A stretch of 64,000 nucleotides of DNA from Hyphomicrobium sulfonivorans (GCF_013306565.1 NZ_PZPO01000001.1:248001-312000); one strand, 5' to 3'. Shown: positions 25,831 through 34,583, numbered from the stretch's first letter. A program made the numbers and translations. Notes: generated by a model not told the origin, from the letters alone.

Positions 25831-26790
25831 TCAGAACGGATTCCACGTCGGAGAGCGGGTATACTTCAAATATCCAACATTGGCACCTAGTCGCAGGCCG
25901 ATTCCAGAACGGATCGGCGCCAAGGTTACATTGCCATGCGTCTGGTACTGGATGCCCACGCCGCCAACGACATAGGCCGAGCCCTGCACGCCAGCATAGC
26001 GCTCGTAGATCTGATCGGGATGCTGCAGGTTGTAAACCAGCACCATGGTCTTGGACCCTTCACCGCCGAAGTCGTAACCGATTGACGGACCTTGCCAATA
26101 TACCCGGTGCGTGCCCGCATCCTTGGTGTAGAGCGTGCCCTCGCCATAGCGCAGGCCGGCAATGAATGCGCCACCGCCATCGGTGCCGAGAATATAGCCG
26201 TTGGGCCGGCCGGATTTACGGAAGGCGTGCTCGATCACGCTGGCGAGCCCTTTGGTGACCGAGCCGAAAAAGCGGCCGCCAGCCTCAACGATCTCATCCT
26301 GCGAATAGCCGCCATCTCTCGGGCCGCCATCGGCGTGGCGCGGGGGCGGATCATAGGAGCCGCCGGGCGCGTGATAGGGTTCGCCATAGCCGCCCGGATC
26401 GGTATCGCCATAGGCCGGTGGGGGAGGACCTGGTGGCGGCCCACCGCGACGGGCGCCACCTGGCTCGCCATCATAGCGCCGATAGCCGTCATCCTCGGAA
26501 TAAGCGCCGCCGGGACGATAGGGCGCCTGCCCGGCAGCGCCGCCAGGAGGCGGATCATAGCCGTCCTGCGGCGGGACATAAGCTTCATCTGCCGGTGGGA
26601 CATAGGCGTCGTTGCCGGTGCGTCCCCCTGAATAGGCGCCATAGCCCCCTCCGGACTGCGCAAAGGCGGACGGCGCGCCGGCGAAAACCGCAACGATCGT
26701 CAGCAGCAAAAGCGTTACGAACGCGGCCTGAACTTTGGCAGGCAAGCTGATGGAAAAGTGGCGAGCGCCCGTTAGCAGCACCATGATCAT
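25831..26790 (-). CDS. eipA: EipA-like envelope protein (DUF1134)
   Basis: 319 residues from ATG 26788-26790; the reading frame stays open another 112 codons upstream, but that stretch has no signal peptide or conservation features. An N-terminal export signal (VQAAFVTLLLLTIVAVFAGA, then PSAFAQ) is followed by a Gly/Pro/Tyr-rich linker (about residues 45-165) and a DUF1134 domain (about 175-319; starts near RFFGSVTKGLASVIEHAF, ends LKYTRSPTWNPF). EipA is a periplasmic beta-barrel protein needed for envelope integrity in Brucella. The Pro-rich linker is unusually long here. Function in this host is inferred from the family. Confidence 0.85.
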   Translation of the reverse strand: MIMVLLTGARHFSISLPAKVQAAFVTLLLLTIVAVFAGAPSAFAQSGGGYGAYSGGRTGNDAYVPPADEAYVPPQDGYDPPPGGAAGQAPYRPGGAYSEDDGYRRYDGEPGGARRGGPPPGPPPPAYGDTDPGGYGEPYHAPGGSYDPPPRHADGGPRDGGYSQDEIVEAGGRFFGSVTKGLASVIEHAFRKSGRPNGYILGTDGGGAFIAGLRYGEGTLYTKDAGTHRVYWQGPSIGYDFGGEGSKTMVLVYNLQHPDQIYERYAGVQGSAYVVGGVGIQYQTHGNVTLAPIRSGIGLRLGANVGYLKYTRSPTWNPF

Positions 26791-26941
26791 CCGTTGTTTG
26801 CGCCGGGTTCTCGCCAGCCTGGGCGGCGTCCACAGCGGCAGTTGTTCGTTCTGGCCGCGCTGATAAGCGCGCGTATCACAGAACAAACTCGTGCAACGGA
26901 AAGTTCGCAAAAGTGTGGCCACAGCGCGCTGTAGCGTGACC

Positions 26942-27769
26942 TTATTGCGGCACCGACAGCAAAGGCTCGCGCCCCCACGCGATGAAGTGCGGATTGGCAT
27001 AACCCTCAGCGCTCTTTCCATAGGAGAGCGGTTCGCCATCGAGCGTGGTGACACAGCCGCCCGCAGCGTTGAGTATCGCCTGCCCCGCCGCCGTATCCCA
27101 CTCACTGGTTCGGCCAAGGCGCGCATAGAGATCCGCCTCGCCGCGCGCGATGAGACAGAACTTCAGCGACGAGCTTGCGCGCTTCTTTTCGGTGATCGGC
27201 AACTGCTGCAGAAATTCATCCGTATTCTGCGCAGCGTGCGAGCGGCTGGCGAACGCCACCAGCGCAGCACGATCGGGCTCACGCGTTGCAAGCCGCGTCA
27301 GGCTGCAGGACGCAAGCGTCGCGTTGCTGTCGTCGGGCTTGATGTGCGCTTCGAAAGCTTCATGCGGAGTGAGCGTTGCAAACAGCTCCGAACTTGCCGG
27401 CGCATAGATGATGCCAAACACCGGACGATGATCGACAACGAGCCCGATGTTGACCGTGAACTCGGGGCTGCCGCTGATGAAAGCGCGTGTGCCATCCAAC
27501 GGATCGACCAGAAAGAACGTGCTGCCAGTCTCAGGCACCCGCCCGGCCGCAACCTCCTCCTCGGCAATCACCGGGATGCCCGGCGCCACCTGACGCAGAG
27601 CCTCGATGAGCACCTTTTCAGCTTCCTGGTCGGCAACTGTAACCGGCGTTCTGTCGGCCTTGGTCTCAACTTCGACGCCGGACTTGAAGTGAGACATTTC
27701 AATACGTCCGGCGGCGAGAACGGCGGGCAGCAATGCCTCGACCAAGCCGCGGTATTCCTCTAGCTTCAT
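26942..27769 (-). CDS. cysQ: 3'(2'),5'-bisphosphate nucleotidase CysQ
   Basis: 275 residues from ATG 27767-27769 (MKLEEYRGLVEALLPAVLAAG); a longer open frame upstream lacks family similarity. Inositol monophosphatase fold with the metal-binding motifs AEEE, DPLDGTRAFI and WDTAAGQAIL all intact. CysQ removes the 3'-phosphate from PAP formed in sulfate assimilation and is found near the inner membrane. It is close to the lone chpT gene, which diverges upstream, with no obvious functional link. Confidence 0.93.
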   Translation of the reverse strand: MKLEEYRGLVEALLPAVLAAGRIEMSHFKSGVEVETKADRTPVTVADQEAEKVLIEALRQVAPGIPVIAEEEVAAGRVPETGSTFFLVDPLDGTRAFISGSPEFTVNIGLVVDHRPVFGIIYAPASSELFATLTPHEAFEAHIKPDDSNATLASCSLTRLATREPDRAALVAFASRSHAAQNTDEFLQQLPITEKKRASSSLKFCLIARGEADLYARLGRTSEWDTAAGQAILNAAGGCVTTLDGEPLSYGKSAEGYANPHFIAWGREPLLSVPQ

Positions 27770-28076
27770 GAACCGCTCGTACCTTGATTCGCTTGTCCGG
27801 CTCCGCGCCGTTGGGTTGCGGTCGGGATGCGGGATGGATGCCACTGCTGCTTCGTGGACAGGAGTAACAGCATAACCGGGCATACGTTTGCATGACGTTG
27901 CGGCGCGTGTAACAGAAGGCAAGAACACTTCGCAAGCGGCCAATACCTGCTGGTTGTACCCTCAGGCTGTGCTCGCGGATGCGAAATCGCCCTTCGTTCG
28001 CCCAACGGCCGTGCACTTTGGACAGCTGTAACCGCTGTGTCATGCGGAACCGCGAATTTTCACTTAGGGGGCATTG
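27770..28076. other. Divergent intergenic region between cysQ and chpT
   Basis: 307 bp. I see no small gene or clear regulatory motif; CtrA-type TTAA-N7-TTAA boxes are absent. Confidence 0.4.
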
Positions 28077-28718
28077 ATGGGCGAGCGCGCCAATCCGACC
28101 GACCTTGAACTCGCTGCACTCATCTCCAGCAAAATCTGCCACGACGTCATCGGCCCTGTGGGCGCCATCTATAATGGCCTTGAGATCCTCGATGAGGATG
28201 ACGATCAGGAAGCCAAGAATTACGCGCTGGACGTCATTCGAAACGTCACTGAACAGGCCTCAGCACGGCTCCAGTTCTGCCGGTTCGCCTTCGGCGCCGC
28301 GGGCTCAGCAGGCGCGATCATCGACCTCGGCACCTGCGAACAGATTTCACGCGGCTTCGTTGGCAAGGGCAAGCACACGCTGGTGTGGAAGGTGACGCCC
28401 GGCCACATGCCCAAGGACAAGGCCAAGCTGCTGCTGAACCTTGTCGCCAGCGCCATCACCGCTCTGCCGCGCGGCGGCGAGATCGACGTGCAGATGGCTG
28501 GCACGATGGAGAAGCCGAACTTCCTGCTCCGCTGCAAGGGCACCAACGCACGCGCTCCGCTGCACCTGACGGAATTCATCGCTGGCGAAAACGCGCCGCC
28601 GCTCGATGCGATGACGATCCAGCCCTATTACACGTGGCGACTGGCGGCTGCGGCCGACATGCTGCTGGCCATTCTGCAGGACGGCGACGACATTCTGTTG
28701 TCGGCGAAATCGACCTGA
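28077..28718 (+). CDS. chpT: Histidine phosphotransferase ChpT
   Basis: 213 residues from the ATG at 28077, with AGGGGG six bases upstream. ChpT passes phosphate from the hybrid kinase CckA to CtrA and CpdR and so controls the alphaproteobacterial cell cycle. The phosphorylated His is His22 in LISSKICHDVIGPVGAIYNG, followed by the four-helix dimer region and a degenerate ATPase-like domain (KAKLLLNLVASAITALPRGG). It is monocistronic, with a terminator at 28815-28847. Confidence 0.92.
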   Translation: MGERANPTDLELAALISSKICHDVIGPVGAIYNGLEILDEDDDQEAKNYALDVIRNVTEQASARLQFCRFAFGAAGSAGAIIDLGTCEQISRGFVGKGKHTLVWKVTPGHMPKDKAKLLLNLVASAITALPRGGEIDVQMAGTMEKPNFLLRCKGTNARAPLHLTEFIAGENAPPLDAMTIQPYYTWRLAAAADMLLAILQDGDDILLSAKST

Positions 28719-28814
28719 CGGTGACGCGCCGACAGGCGGATTAATACCGAACTGGATGCTGTGACCCGTCGTTGCAGACGCTTTTTAGTTCGCCCGACGC
28801 GGATCGAGATCATG

Positions 28815-28847
28815 AAAGCCGCCCTCACTCTCGGGGCGGCTTTTTCT
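28815..28847 (+). terminator. Intrinsic terminator downstream of chpT
   Basis: AAAGCCGCCC (28815-28824) pairs with GGGGCGGCTTT (28833-28843), followed by TTTCTT. It lies about 100 bp after the chpT stop. Confidence 0.85.
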
Positions 28848-29181
28848 TGTGCAGTAGCGGCTGGCGCCGCGCGAGCGGCCCTGTGTGCGTCTGACGAGCG
28901 TCGTTAATGAGACGACAGGTCAGCATGCGCGGACACATGCGACCCTTCTAGCAAGCCCGACGGATGTCGGAACTGCGTCAGCTTTCGTTTGTGCATCCAC
29001 GTTTGGTGATGGCACGGCCACAAATCTGCGTACGTCTGCTCGCAGGTTGAAACTTGCGTAGGCTGCTGGTGCCTGTTGGTGGGAGGCGACGACGGCCATT
29101 CAATCAAGCATGGCAAAACGCTGTCGCGGCCTTCGCCCCAATACAGTCAAACTAGCCGCGCGATGCAGCGTAGCCCCAAAT

Positions 29182-29216
29182 AAAAAACGCCCACCCTCAG
29201 TCGAAGGCGGGCGTTT
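29182..29216 (-). terminator. Intrinsic terminator of the secreted Ala-rich gene
   Basis: On the minus strand AAACGCCC pairs with GGGCGTTT and is followed by TTTATTT. It lies about 60 bp beyond the stop of the gene at 29279. Confidence 0.85.
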
Positions 29217-29278
29217 GAAATCAGAGGTGTTCAGCTCAGCCATACGACCGGTGATGACCCTCACCGTAACGCGCTAGC

Positions 29279-30304
29279 TCACTGAGCTCCTGCATCGGCA
29301 GCCTGATCAAGAGGCGGCACGGAGGCGGAAGCATGACCGTGCTTCTGGCTGGCTGTGCTGGCCGCAACCGCAGCGGCAGCAGCTGCCTTGGCCGCATTGG
29401 CAGCGGTTTCGGCAGCCTGGGCAGCACGTTCAGCGGCGGCAGCAGCAGCGGCAGCGGCCGATGCGGCGGCAGCGCGATCCTCAGCCGAAGGCACGGCGGA
29501 AGCCGGCGCTGCAGCAGGAACGGACGGGGCATTGACAAGGCCAGCACCGCTCTGCAAGGCGCCAGTTTCGACCGCAGCTGCTACGGGCACTTCCGGAACA
29601 GCGATGGCCGTAGCGGTGGCAACTGCCGGCTGCACCAACTGCTGGGCTACTGCGGGAGCAACATCATCCAGAGGCTGCCCCCCAACCGCAGCAGCTTCCG
29701 CCGGCGGCTGCTCGGGCTCGCTCACAATCACGTCGGCAGCGGCGTGGGCTTGGGATGCATCGGCTGCACTTTCTGGCGCAGCGTCAGCGTAGGTCTCGGA
29801 TGGCGCAGGCTCATCCTGCTGTCCGGCAGCGTCGGCCTGGACAGCTTCATCGGCCGAAGCGTCATGGTCGGTTGGAGTGCCGGCAATTGCGGCTGCGGTC
29901 TGGGGAGCTTGCTCGCCAATCGCTTCAGCTTTGCGCACCGGCGTGCCGGGATGATCGCCACCCTCTTCGCCGGTAGCGGACTGCTGACCGACCTTGCCGG
30001 CATCGCCGCCCCAGCAAACGGTGGCGCTGGCGGTGCAGGTGTATTCATCGAACAGAATGACGTCGATGAAGAGCTCACAGCTGACGCTCTTCTTGCCCGT
30101 CGAATAGTTGGTCACGCCATTCTGGGAAGCCCATTCGGAGATGTGCTTGTCGAGTAAGTTCTTGGCGTCGTTGGTCGGCCCCACCTTGCCGTAGTCGTTG
30201 ACAGTGAAGCCAAATTTTTTGCAGGCGGCGTTAGCCGGCGTCGCGAGTGCTGCAACGGTGCCAAGGAACACCGTAGCTAAGGCGAGTTTAGGCTTAGCAT
30301 GCAT
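29279..30304 (-). CDS. Secreted protein with N-terminal Cys domain and long Ala-rich tail
   Basis: 341 residues. ATG at 30302-30304 follows GGGGGA. A signal peptide (KLALATVFLGTVAALATPANA) is followed by a domain of about 80 residues with Cys in CKKFGF, VSCELF, YTCTASATVCW. This domain resembles the small secreted protein at 31055-31354, so the two are likely paralogues. From about residue 105 onward the chain is Ala/Glu/Pro-rich, ending with a near-pure Ala helix (AAAASAAAAAAAAAERAAQ) and a His-rich bit. I do not recognise a named family; a periplasmic or surface location is inferred. Confidence 0.65.
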   Translation of the reverse strand: MHAKPKLALATVFLGTVAALATPANAACKKFGFTVNDYGKVGPTNDAKNLLDKHISEWASQNGVTNYSTGKKSVSCELFIDVILFDEYTCTASATVCWGGDAGKVGQQSATGEEGGDHPGTPVRKAEAIGEQAPQTAAAIAGTPTDHDASADEAVQADAAGQQDEPAPSETYADAAPESAADASQAHAAADVIVSEPEQPPAEAAAVGGQPLDDVAPAVAQQLVQPAVATATAIAVPEVPVAAAVETGALQSGAGLVNAPSVPAAAPASAVPSAEDRAAAASAAAAAAAAAERAAQAAETAANAAKAAAAAAVAASTASQKHGHASASVPPLDQAADAGAQ

Positions 30305-30415
30305 TGAATTTGTCCCCCGTAGGCGCAGAAACCTGTCCCGAAATTACAAAGCGTTATACCGGGGGCCGCAACCCCTTACTAGGCGACGCCCCAGCAAACA
30401 TGTGTAAGGACAATT

Positions 30416-30441
30416 GCAGTGCAGTACATGCTGTGCACTGC
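30416..30441 (-). terminator. Hairpin directly after the 110-residue secreted gene
   Basis: GCAGTGCA (30416-30423) and TGCACTGC (30434-30441) form a perfect 8-bp stem with a 10-base loop, two bases beyond the stop codon. There is no U-tract, so termination is uncertain. Confidence 0.4.
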
Positions 30442-30442
30442 A

Positions 30443-30775
30443 TCAGTTCATGTATGGTGAATTGCCACCATTGGGGCCGATTCCGGAGTCGAAAAAGAAG
30501 CCGCTATCGAACGGACCGCCCGGCGTCTGCTTGTTGATCGACGGATCGATGTAACCGCCGTAAAGCGCGAAATAACGGGCGATTTCTTCCGGCGTAGAGC
30601 TACGCTCGACAGCGTATGCGCGGCTACGGGGAGCACGGCGCGCGCTCTTCTTTGACTTCGAGTATTCGCCAGCATGGGCACCCGGAGCGACGTACTCACC
30701 GGCACCCGACAGAGTGGCCAGCATCAGGAAGCCGGCGGCAGCGCAGACCCCCACGCAGATGCGAGAAAGGCTCAT
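30443..30775 (-). CDS. Small secreted hypothetical protein
   Basis: 110 residues. The ATG at 30773-30775 has AAGGAC eight bases upstream. A signal peptide (ICVGVCAAAGFLMLATLSGAG) precedes a basic stretch (SKSKKSARRAPRSRA) and a conserved-looking block SSTPEEIARYFALYGGYIDPSI, then a Gly/Pro/Phe-rich tail (GGPFDSGFFFDSGIGPNGG). No family recognised. It sits between the two paralogous secreted genes in the same direction, each with its own leader. Confidence 0.65.
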   Translation of the reverse strand: MSLSRICVGVCAAAGFLMLATLSGAGEYVAPGAHAGEYSKSKKSARRAPRSRAYAVERSSTPEEIARYFALYGGYIDPSINKQTPGGPFDSGFFFDSGIGPNGGNSPYMN

Positions 30776-31009
30776 GATTTTAAGTCCTTATCGTTCTAAC
30801 CACCCCAATGTGGGCCTCAAGATAGCCGAAAACACTCCGCCAGCGCGCAATTCCCGACCTGGGACGGCTTTTTTGGCGAACGTGTCACCCGACAACCACG
30901 CTTGCTAGCCCTTCGCTGCCGCACGATCCGCCTCCGACAGCGTCGAAAGTGGCCATGGCACGGCATGGGCCATCGATATCATGACCTTGATTCGGCGACC
31001 GATTCGTTA

Positions 31010-31045
31010 ACGAAAGAAAAAATCCCGTACCATTTTGATACGGGA
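31010..31045 (-). terminator. Intrinsic terminator of the 99-residue secreted gene
   Basis: On the minus strand TCCCGTA pairs with TACGGGA across a 9-base loop, followed by TTTTTTCTTTC. Ten bases beyond the stop codon. Confidence 0.85.
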
Positions 31046-31054
31046 CCCTTTTCG

Positions 31055-31354
31055 TCAGCTTGTTTTGCAGATGGTGGAAGTGCCCCGGCAGTTGTAGCCC
31101 ATGCCACCCGGCGAACACTTGTAAGCGGGCGTGCTGACGCGATAGCCCGGCGTCGCGCCGCTTGCCATGAAGGCTGCCCAAACACCCCAGTCGAACGACT
31201 GCAGGATTGCTTCCTTGACCTGAAACTTGGCGCCGTCGACGGTCGTAGCGGTCCCGGACGCTGATTTCTTGAAGCATTTCGCTTCCGCGTCACCGGAAAA
31301 TCCGGCGCACAAAACGGCAAGAGCCAGCGCGGCCCCAAAGGACAACTTGCGCAT
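31055..31354 (-). CDS. Small secreted Cys-containing protein
   Basis: 99 residues. ATG at 31352-31354 with GGAGAA upstream. Signal peptide (KLSFGAALALAVLCAGFSGD, then AEA) followed by a compact domain with four Cys (KCFKK, YKCSPG, YNCRGTSTICK). The spacing and the ending resemble the N-terminal domain of the protein at 29279-30304 (YTCTASATVCW), suggesting a common ancestor. It ends with the Cys domain and has no tail. Function unknown. Confidence 0.7.
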   Translation of the reverse strand: MRKLSFGAALALAVLCAGFSGDAEAKCFKKSASGTATTVDGAKFQVKEAILQSFDWGVWAAFMASGATPGYRVSTPAYKCSPGGMGYNCRGTSTICKTS

Positions 31355-31521
31355 CGTCAGTTCTCCATCATCACCTACAACATCAGGTTGGCGGAGATTG
31401 CCTCAGGCGCGCGCCCTTGCCCATGGCCAGCGCGCGCCCAATCGAGATTGGTCGGGGATCCGTTGCCATACGGTGACGCTCCAAAGGCCTGAAGCGCCAG
31501 AGGATGCCGGATAAGTCAGCG

Positions 31522-31734
31522 TCAGGAATATTGGAGATTTACGGCCTTGGGGCCCTTGCCGCGCTTGTCGGGCTCGGTTTCAAACGAGATGCGCGCGCCT
31601 TCGTCGAGATTTGGAATACCAGCGCGTTCTACTGCCGTCACATGGACAAATACATCTTTCCCGCCGTCATCGGGAGTAATGAAGCCATAGCCCTTCTGGG
31701 CATTATAGAATTTCACAGTGCCGCTCTGACGCAT
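31522..31734 (-). CDS. Cold-shock domain protein (CspA family)
   Basis: 70 residues from ATG 31732-31734, with AGGAGA seven bases upstream. A single OB-fold with RNP1 (KGYGFITP) and RNP2 (VFVHVTAV) for binding single-stranded RNA/DNA; members act as RNA chaperones and antiterminators. A perfect-looking intrinsic terminator lies in the leader at 31761-31794, only about 30 bp before the start codon, so expression may depend on readthrough. The upstream co-directional gene is rlmJ. Confidence 0.93.
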   Translation of the reverse strand: MRQSGTVKFYNAQKGYGFITPDDGGKDVFVHVTAVERAGIPNLDEGARISFETEPDKRGKGPKAVNLQYS

Positions 31735-31760
31735 CGCGAAATCTCCTGCGTGTAATCGTG

Positions 31761-31794
31761 AAATAAAAAAGCGCGGCCCATCAGGGTCCGCGCC
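31761..31794 (-). terminator. Intrinsic-terminator hairpin in the cold-shock gene leader
   Basis: On the minus strand GCGCGG-A-CCC pairs with GGG-CCGCGC around TGAT (one bulged A), followed by TTTTTTATTT. It lies between rlmJ (stop at 31956) and the cold-shock start (31734). It could end rlmJ transcription or act as an attenuator. Confidence 0.8.
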
Positions 31795-31955
31795 ATGAAA
31801 TGCTCGGGTAACCATTCGCAATGCGGGGAAAATAAGCGCGGGTAGATCGACATGCGCGCCACGATCTCAATGCTAACTTCCGATTCCGCGGGGACGACTG
31901 TGCCCCAAGCGCGCGAAGTATCAGTGAAATTTATGGGGTAGGCAAGCTTTGGTGG

Positions 31956-32825
31956 TTATTTTTGTCGCACCCTAACGCGATCGTTACCGAGATCGTCATA
32001 ATTGAAGTGCGCTCCGGCGCCCTGCGCCAGAATTTTCACCAGCTCCGGCATTAAACTCTGCAGGATTCCGCCGAGAGTGAACGGCGCATTGACGATGACG
32101 AGGCCGGCACCGTTCAAGCGTGTTTCATCGGCGCCGTCGCGGATCATCACCTCAAGCGCGACGGCTCTGGGCAGCTCCAGCTCGGTAATGCGTCGGCGGA
32201 ATTCATCCACCGGACGCCGCTCCTTGATTGGGTACCAGAGCAGGAACGTGCCCGCCGCAAAGCGACGTAGCCCCTGCTGCAATGCCTTGATCAGTCGATC
32301 CAGCTCGCCCGGCACTTCGAACGACGGATCGACCAGCACAACGGCCCGCCGTTCCGGCGGCGGCAACAGCGACTTGACGGCTGTCCACGCATCCAGCCCC
32401 ATGACCTTCACCTGCCGATCGCGGGCGAACAGATCCTCAAGCGTGAGCCGATCCTCAGGATGGAGCTCGTTCAGGATCAGGCGATCCTCACGGCGGATAA
32501 GATCGCTGGCGATGATGGGGCTGCCCGGATAGCGCAGCATCTCGCCCTGCGGATTGAGGGCGCGCACGCAATCCAGATACGGCGCCAGAACCGCGCGGTT
32601 TTCCGGCGTCAGGTCAGCGCGCATCAGACGGCCAATGCCGTCGCGCCACTCACCGGTTTTGTGCGCCTCGATGGCGGTGAGGTCGTAAAGCCCGATGCCC
32701 GCGTGCGTATCGATAACGCGAAACGGCGCTGGCTTCTGTTTCATGTATTCGAGCACGAGCGACAGCACTGCGTGCTTGATCACATCGGCAAAGTTTCCGG
32801 CATGGTAGGCGTGGCGATAATTCAT
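31956..32825 (-). CDS. rlmJ: 23S rRNA (adenine(2030)-N6)-methyltransferase RlmJ
   Basis: 289 residues from ATG 32823-32825 (MNYRHAYHAGNFADVIKHAV), the usual RlmJ start; a longer frame to 32861 adds 12 unlikely residues. RlmJ methylates A2030 of 23S rRNA. Seen: the N-terminal MNYRHAYHAGN signature, SAM-binding DTHAGIGLYDL and the N6-adenine methyltransferase catalytic DPSF motif (VLVDPSFEVPGE). Length is normal. Palindromic elements i and j lie upstream, downstream of holC. Confidence 0.93.
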   Translation of the reverse strand: MNYRHAYHAGNFADVIKHAVLSLVLEYMKQKPAPFRVIDTHAGIGLYDLTAIEAHKTGEWRDGIGRLMRADLTPENRAVLAPYLDCVRALNPQGEMLRYPGSPIIASDLIRREDRLILNELHPEDRLTLEDLFARDRQVKVMGLDAWTAVKSLLPPPERRAVVLVDPSFEVPGELDRLIKALQQGLRRFAAGTFLLWYPIKERRPVDEFRRRITELELPRAVALEVMIRDGADETRLNGAGLVIVNAPFTLGGILQSLMPELVKILAQGAGAHFNYDDLGNDRVRVRQK

Positions 32826-32993
32826 GGGCTCACGCTTCGGCGTGCCCGCGCAGACTGTCAAGGCAATTAGGCTCTGACTGTCGCGGACATGCCCATCTGC
32901 ATTCTTCTGCGCCCGGGAGCATAATGAGGCTGGGGCAGATCCCGACAGTTATCGCGATGATAGTGCGCGGTGGCGAGAGGTGCGCAACAGTCT

Positions 32994-33034
32994 GCGCTCG
33001 GCGGCCGGCTCTCCGAAGGAGAGTCCCCGAGCGC
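32994..33034 (-). repeat. Interspersed palindromic element, copy i
   Basis: Read on the minus strand: outer stem GCGCTCGG/CCGAGCGC, inner stem CTCTCC-TTC-GGAGAG, core GGAGAGCCGGC. A TTGTTTGTC leader precedes it. It is in the same orientation as holC upstream. Confidence 0.85.
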
Positions 33035-33046
33035 GACAAACAACCA

Positions 33047-33079
33047 TGGCCGGCTCCGCGAAGCGGAGTCGCTGGCGCC
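33047..33079 (-). repeat. Interspersed palindromic element, copy j (right arm lost)
   Basis: On the minus strand GGCGCCAGCGACTCC, inner stem CTCCGC-TTC-GCGGAG, then GCCGGCC; the right outer arm is missing. A T-rich TTCTTTTTCC leader precedes it. It lies about 30 bp after the holC stop. Confidence 0.7.
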
Positions 33080-33107
33080 AAGGAAAAAGAAGCCCGAGCA
33101 AAGGGCC

Positions 33108-33590
33108 TCACGCCTTGCGTTCCCACTTGCCGCCGCTGCTCTGCTGCCAATAGGTGACGGGACATCCTGCACCCTTGGCCGCTTTCCATTGGCCGCGCGC
33201 AATCTGCACCGCGTCGCTGTCGTTGCCATCGAACATATAGACGATGCGCACAAAGCCGGAAAACGCCTCGGCCTCGGCGCCATCGACCAGAAAACGCACG
33301 CCTGCTCCGTTCGGCGTTTCGCCCGTGGTGGTGAGATAGACCGGCTGGTCGGCGGCATGGCCATCCTTCGCGGTGCCGTGCGGAACAAAACTGTCGTCGC
33401 GAAACGTCCACAACGCCTGATCGATAACCGCCAGCCGTTCCGCCGACCCGGCCTGCACGACAGCGCGCCAGCCACGTTCCAGCGTCTTCTCGACCAGCAC
33501 CGGCAGCACCTTCTCAAGCGGCTGCTGCTCCAGATGATAGAACAGCACTTCCGTTGCCGGCGCTTTGTCCGCTGCTGCCTGATCGGTCAT
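33108..33590 (-). CDS. holC: DNA polymerase III chi subunit
   Basis: 160 residues. HolC links the clamp loader to single-stranded DNA-binding protein at the replication fork. The family pattern is clear: EVLFYHLEQQPLEKVLPVLVEKT, then ERGWRAVVQAGS, LWTFRDDSFVPHG (the SSB-binding face), and RIVYMFDGNDSDAVQIAR. Slightly longer than the E. coli protein. The gene stands alone and is followed by two copies of the interspersed palindromic element. Confidence 0.9.
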   Translation of the reverse strand: MTDQAAADKAPATEVLFYHLEQQPLEKVLPVLVEKTLERGWRAVVQAGSAERLAVIDQALWTFRDDSFVPHGTAKDGHAADQPVYLTTTGETPNGAGVRFLVDGAEAEAFSGFVRIVYMFDGNDSDAVQIARGQWKAAKGAGCPVTYWQQSSGGKWERKA

Positions 33591-34151
33591 CTTGAAAACC
33601 TCACGCCCAAGCCGATGCCGACGTTCCGCTTAGCGTCATGTCCATTGCACTAACGGGGCACCAGCGGGACGAAAACGCATCACGGCATGCACGTCAAACG
33701 CAACCGACATGACATCGTGTTCATGATCGCATCTCTGACGAGAGCGCACAGCAGAGTTGCTGCGCTGCAAAGGCAAATTACCCTTGCACCTTCTAACCCT
33801 CTTTCCTACTTATGAAAGTCCGGAACGGCGCCAGACGTGCGGCTGTCGTCCGTGTGGACGGTGAGCTAGGCAGCATCTTCGGGTTCGCTGCCGCTCCCGT
33901 CCGCTGAATATTCACACCCGCTCACACAGACCGGCTCATTCAAACCGGCTCAATCCATGTCCTGAGGAAGACGCGCCGCCTGGCTGCAGGCGCTAACGCA
34001 TTGCCTGCTGTGATCTGGCGTGGTCGGTGCGCTGGTGCTGATCGCTTAGCGATCCGGCGCGCCCGACAAACTTGCAGGGCGCGCACCTTGTTATTGCTGT
34101 CAGATTGCGGAGCGGATTGCGCCCCGAGCCGCGCGTGACGCGGCGGCCGCA
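33591..34151. other. Intergenic region between holC and a small secreted gene
   Basis: 561 bp. The only structure I see is a hairpin GCGCGCCC (34057-34064)/GGGCGCGC (34077-34084) with no U-tract, possibly a weak terminator for the minus-strand gene ending at 34152. No gene is supported. Confidence 0.4.
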
Positions 34152-34436
34152 TTACTTCTTGGCCAGATAGCGGCGCGGCACCATGCCGGCATCAACCAGC
34201 GCGCGCACGCAACGCGGCGACAGTGACTTGCGCTTCGACGTCATGCAGCTGCGCAGTTCCGGCGTGCCGATGGAGTAGGCAGCGCACAGGCGATAGTAGT
34301 CGCGCTCGCAAGCGGAGTTGACCTTCGCCGTATACGCATCAGCCGGAGTGGCGAACGCTACACCGAAGACTGCCGCCGCGCACGCAACGACCGCGCAGAA
34401 AACCGGGCGCACCCGGCTGTGTGAGCTCCTGTACAT
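34152..34436 (-). CDS. Small secreted protein with Cys-rich repeat-like domain
   Basis: 94 residues from ATG 34434-34436, which follows AGGGA; a longer frame to 34520 is less likely. A signal peptide (PVFCAVVACAAAVFGVAFAT, then PADA) is followed by CERDYYRLCAAYSIGTPELR, SCMTSKRKSLSPRCVRALVD. The pattern C-x6-C ... C-x12-C with 'LS..C..AL' is reminiscent of Cys-rich (GLG1-like) repeats common in secreted proteins of this order. Function unknown. Confidence 0.65.
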   Translation of the reverse strand: MYRSSHSRVRPVFCAVVACAAAVFGVAFATPADAYTAKVNSACERDYYRLCAAYSIGTPELRSCMTSKRKSLSPRCVRALVDAGMVPRRYLAKK

Positions 34437-34583
34437 TGGTCCCTGTTCTCGTTTTTGAGTTTGTCCCGGGCTCACTGCCCGCGCGCCTGCTTTCGTCCCC
34501 GCCACAGCCACGCGAATCAAAGTTAACGCAGGCCCTGCCGTTAGGCCAGTAACAGCACAGCACGCTGGCTCAAAAAAGTGCTC

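Larger units (their letters stand above)
28719..29278. other. Intergenic region after chpT
   Basis: 560 bp holding two terminators (listed separately) and no convincing gene. A 70-codon frame on the minus strand (28904-29116) lacks a ribosome-binding site and recognisable features. Confidence 0.4.

Noticed and set aside
28904-29116. 70-codon minus-strand frame after chpT
   Set aside because: No start signal, no similarity I recognise, composition not protein-like.
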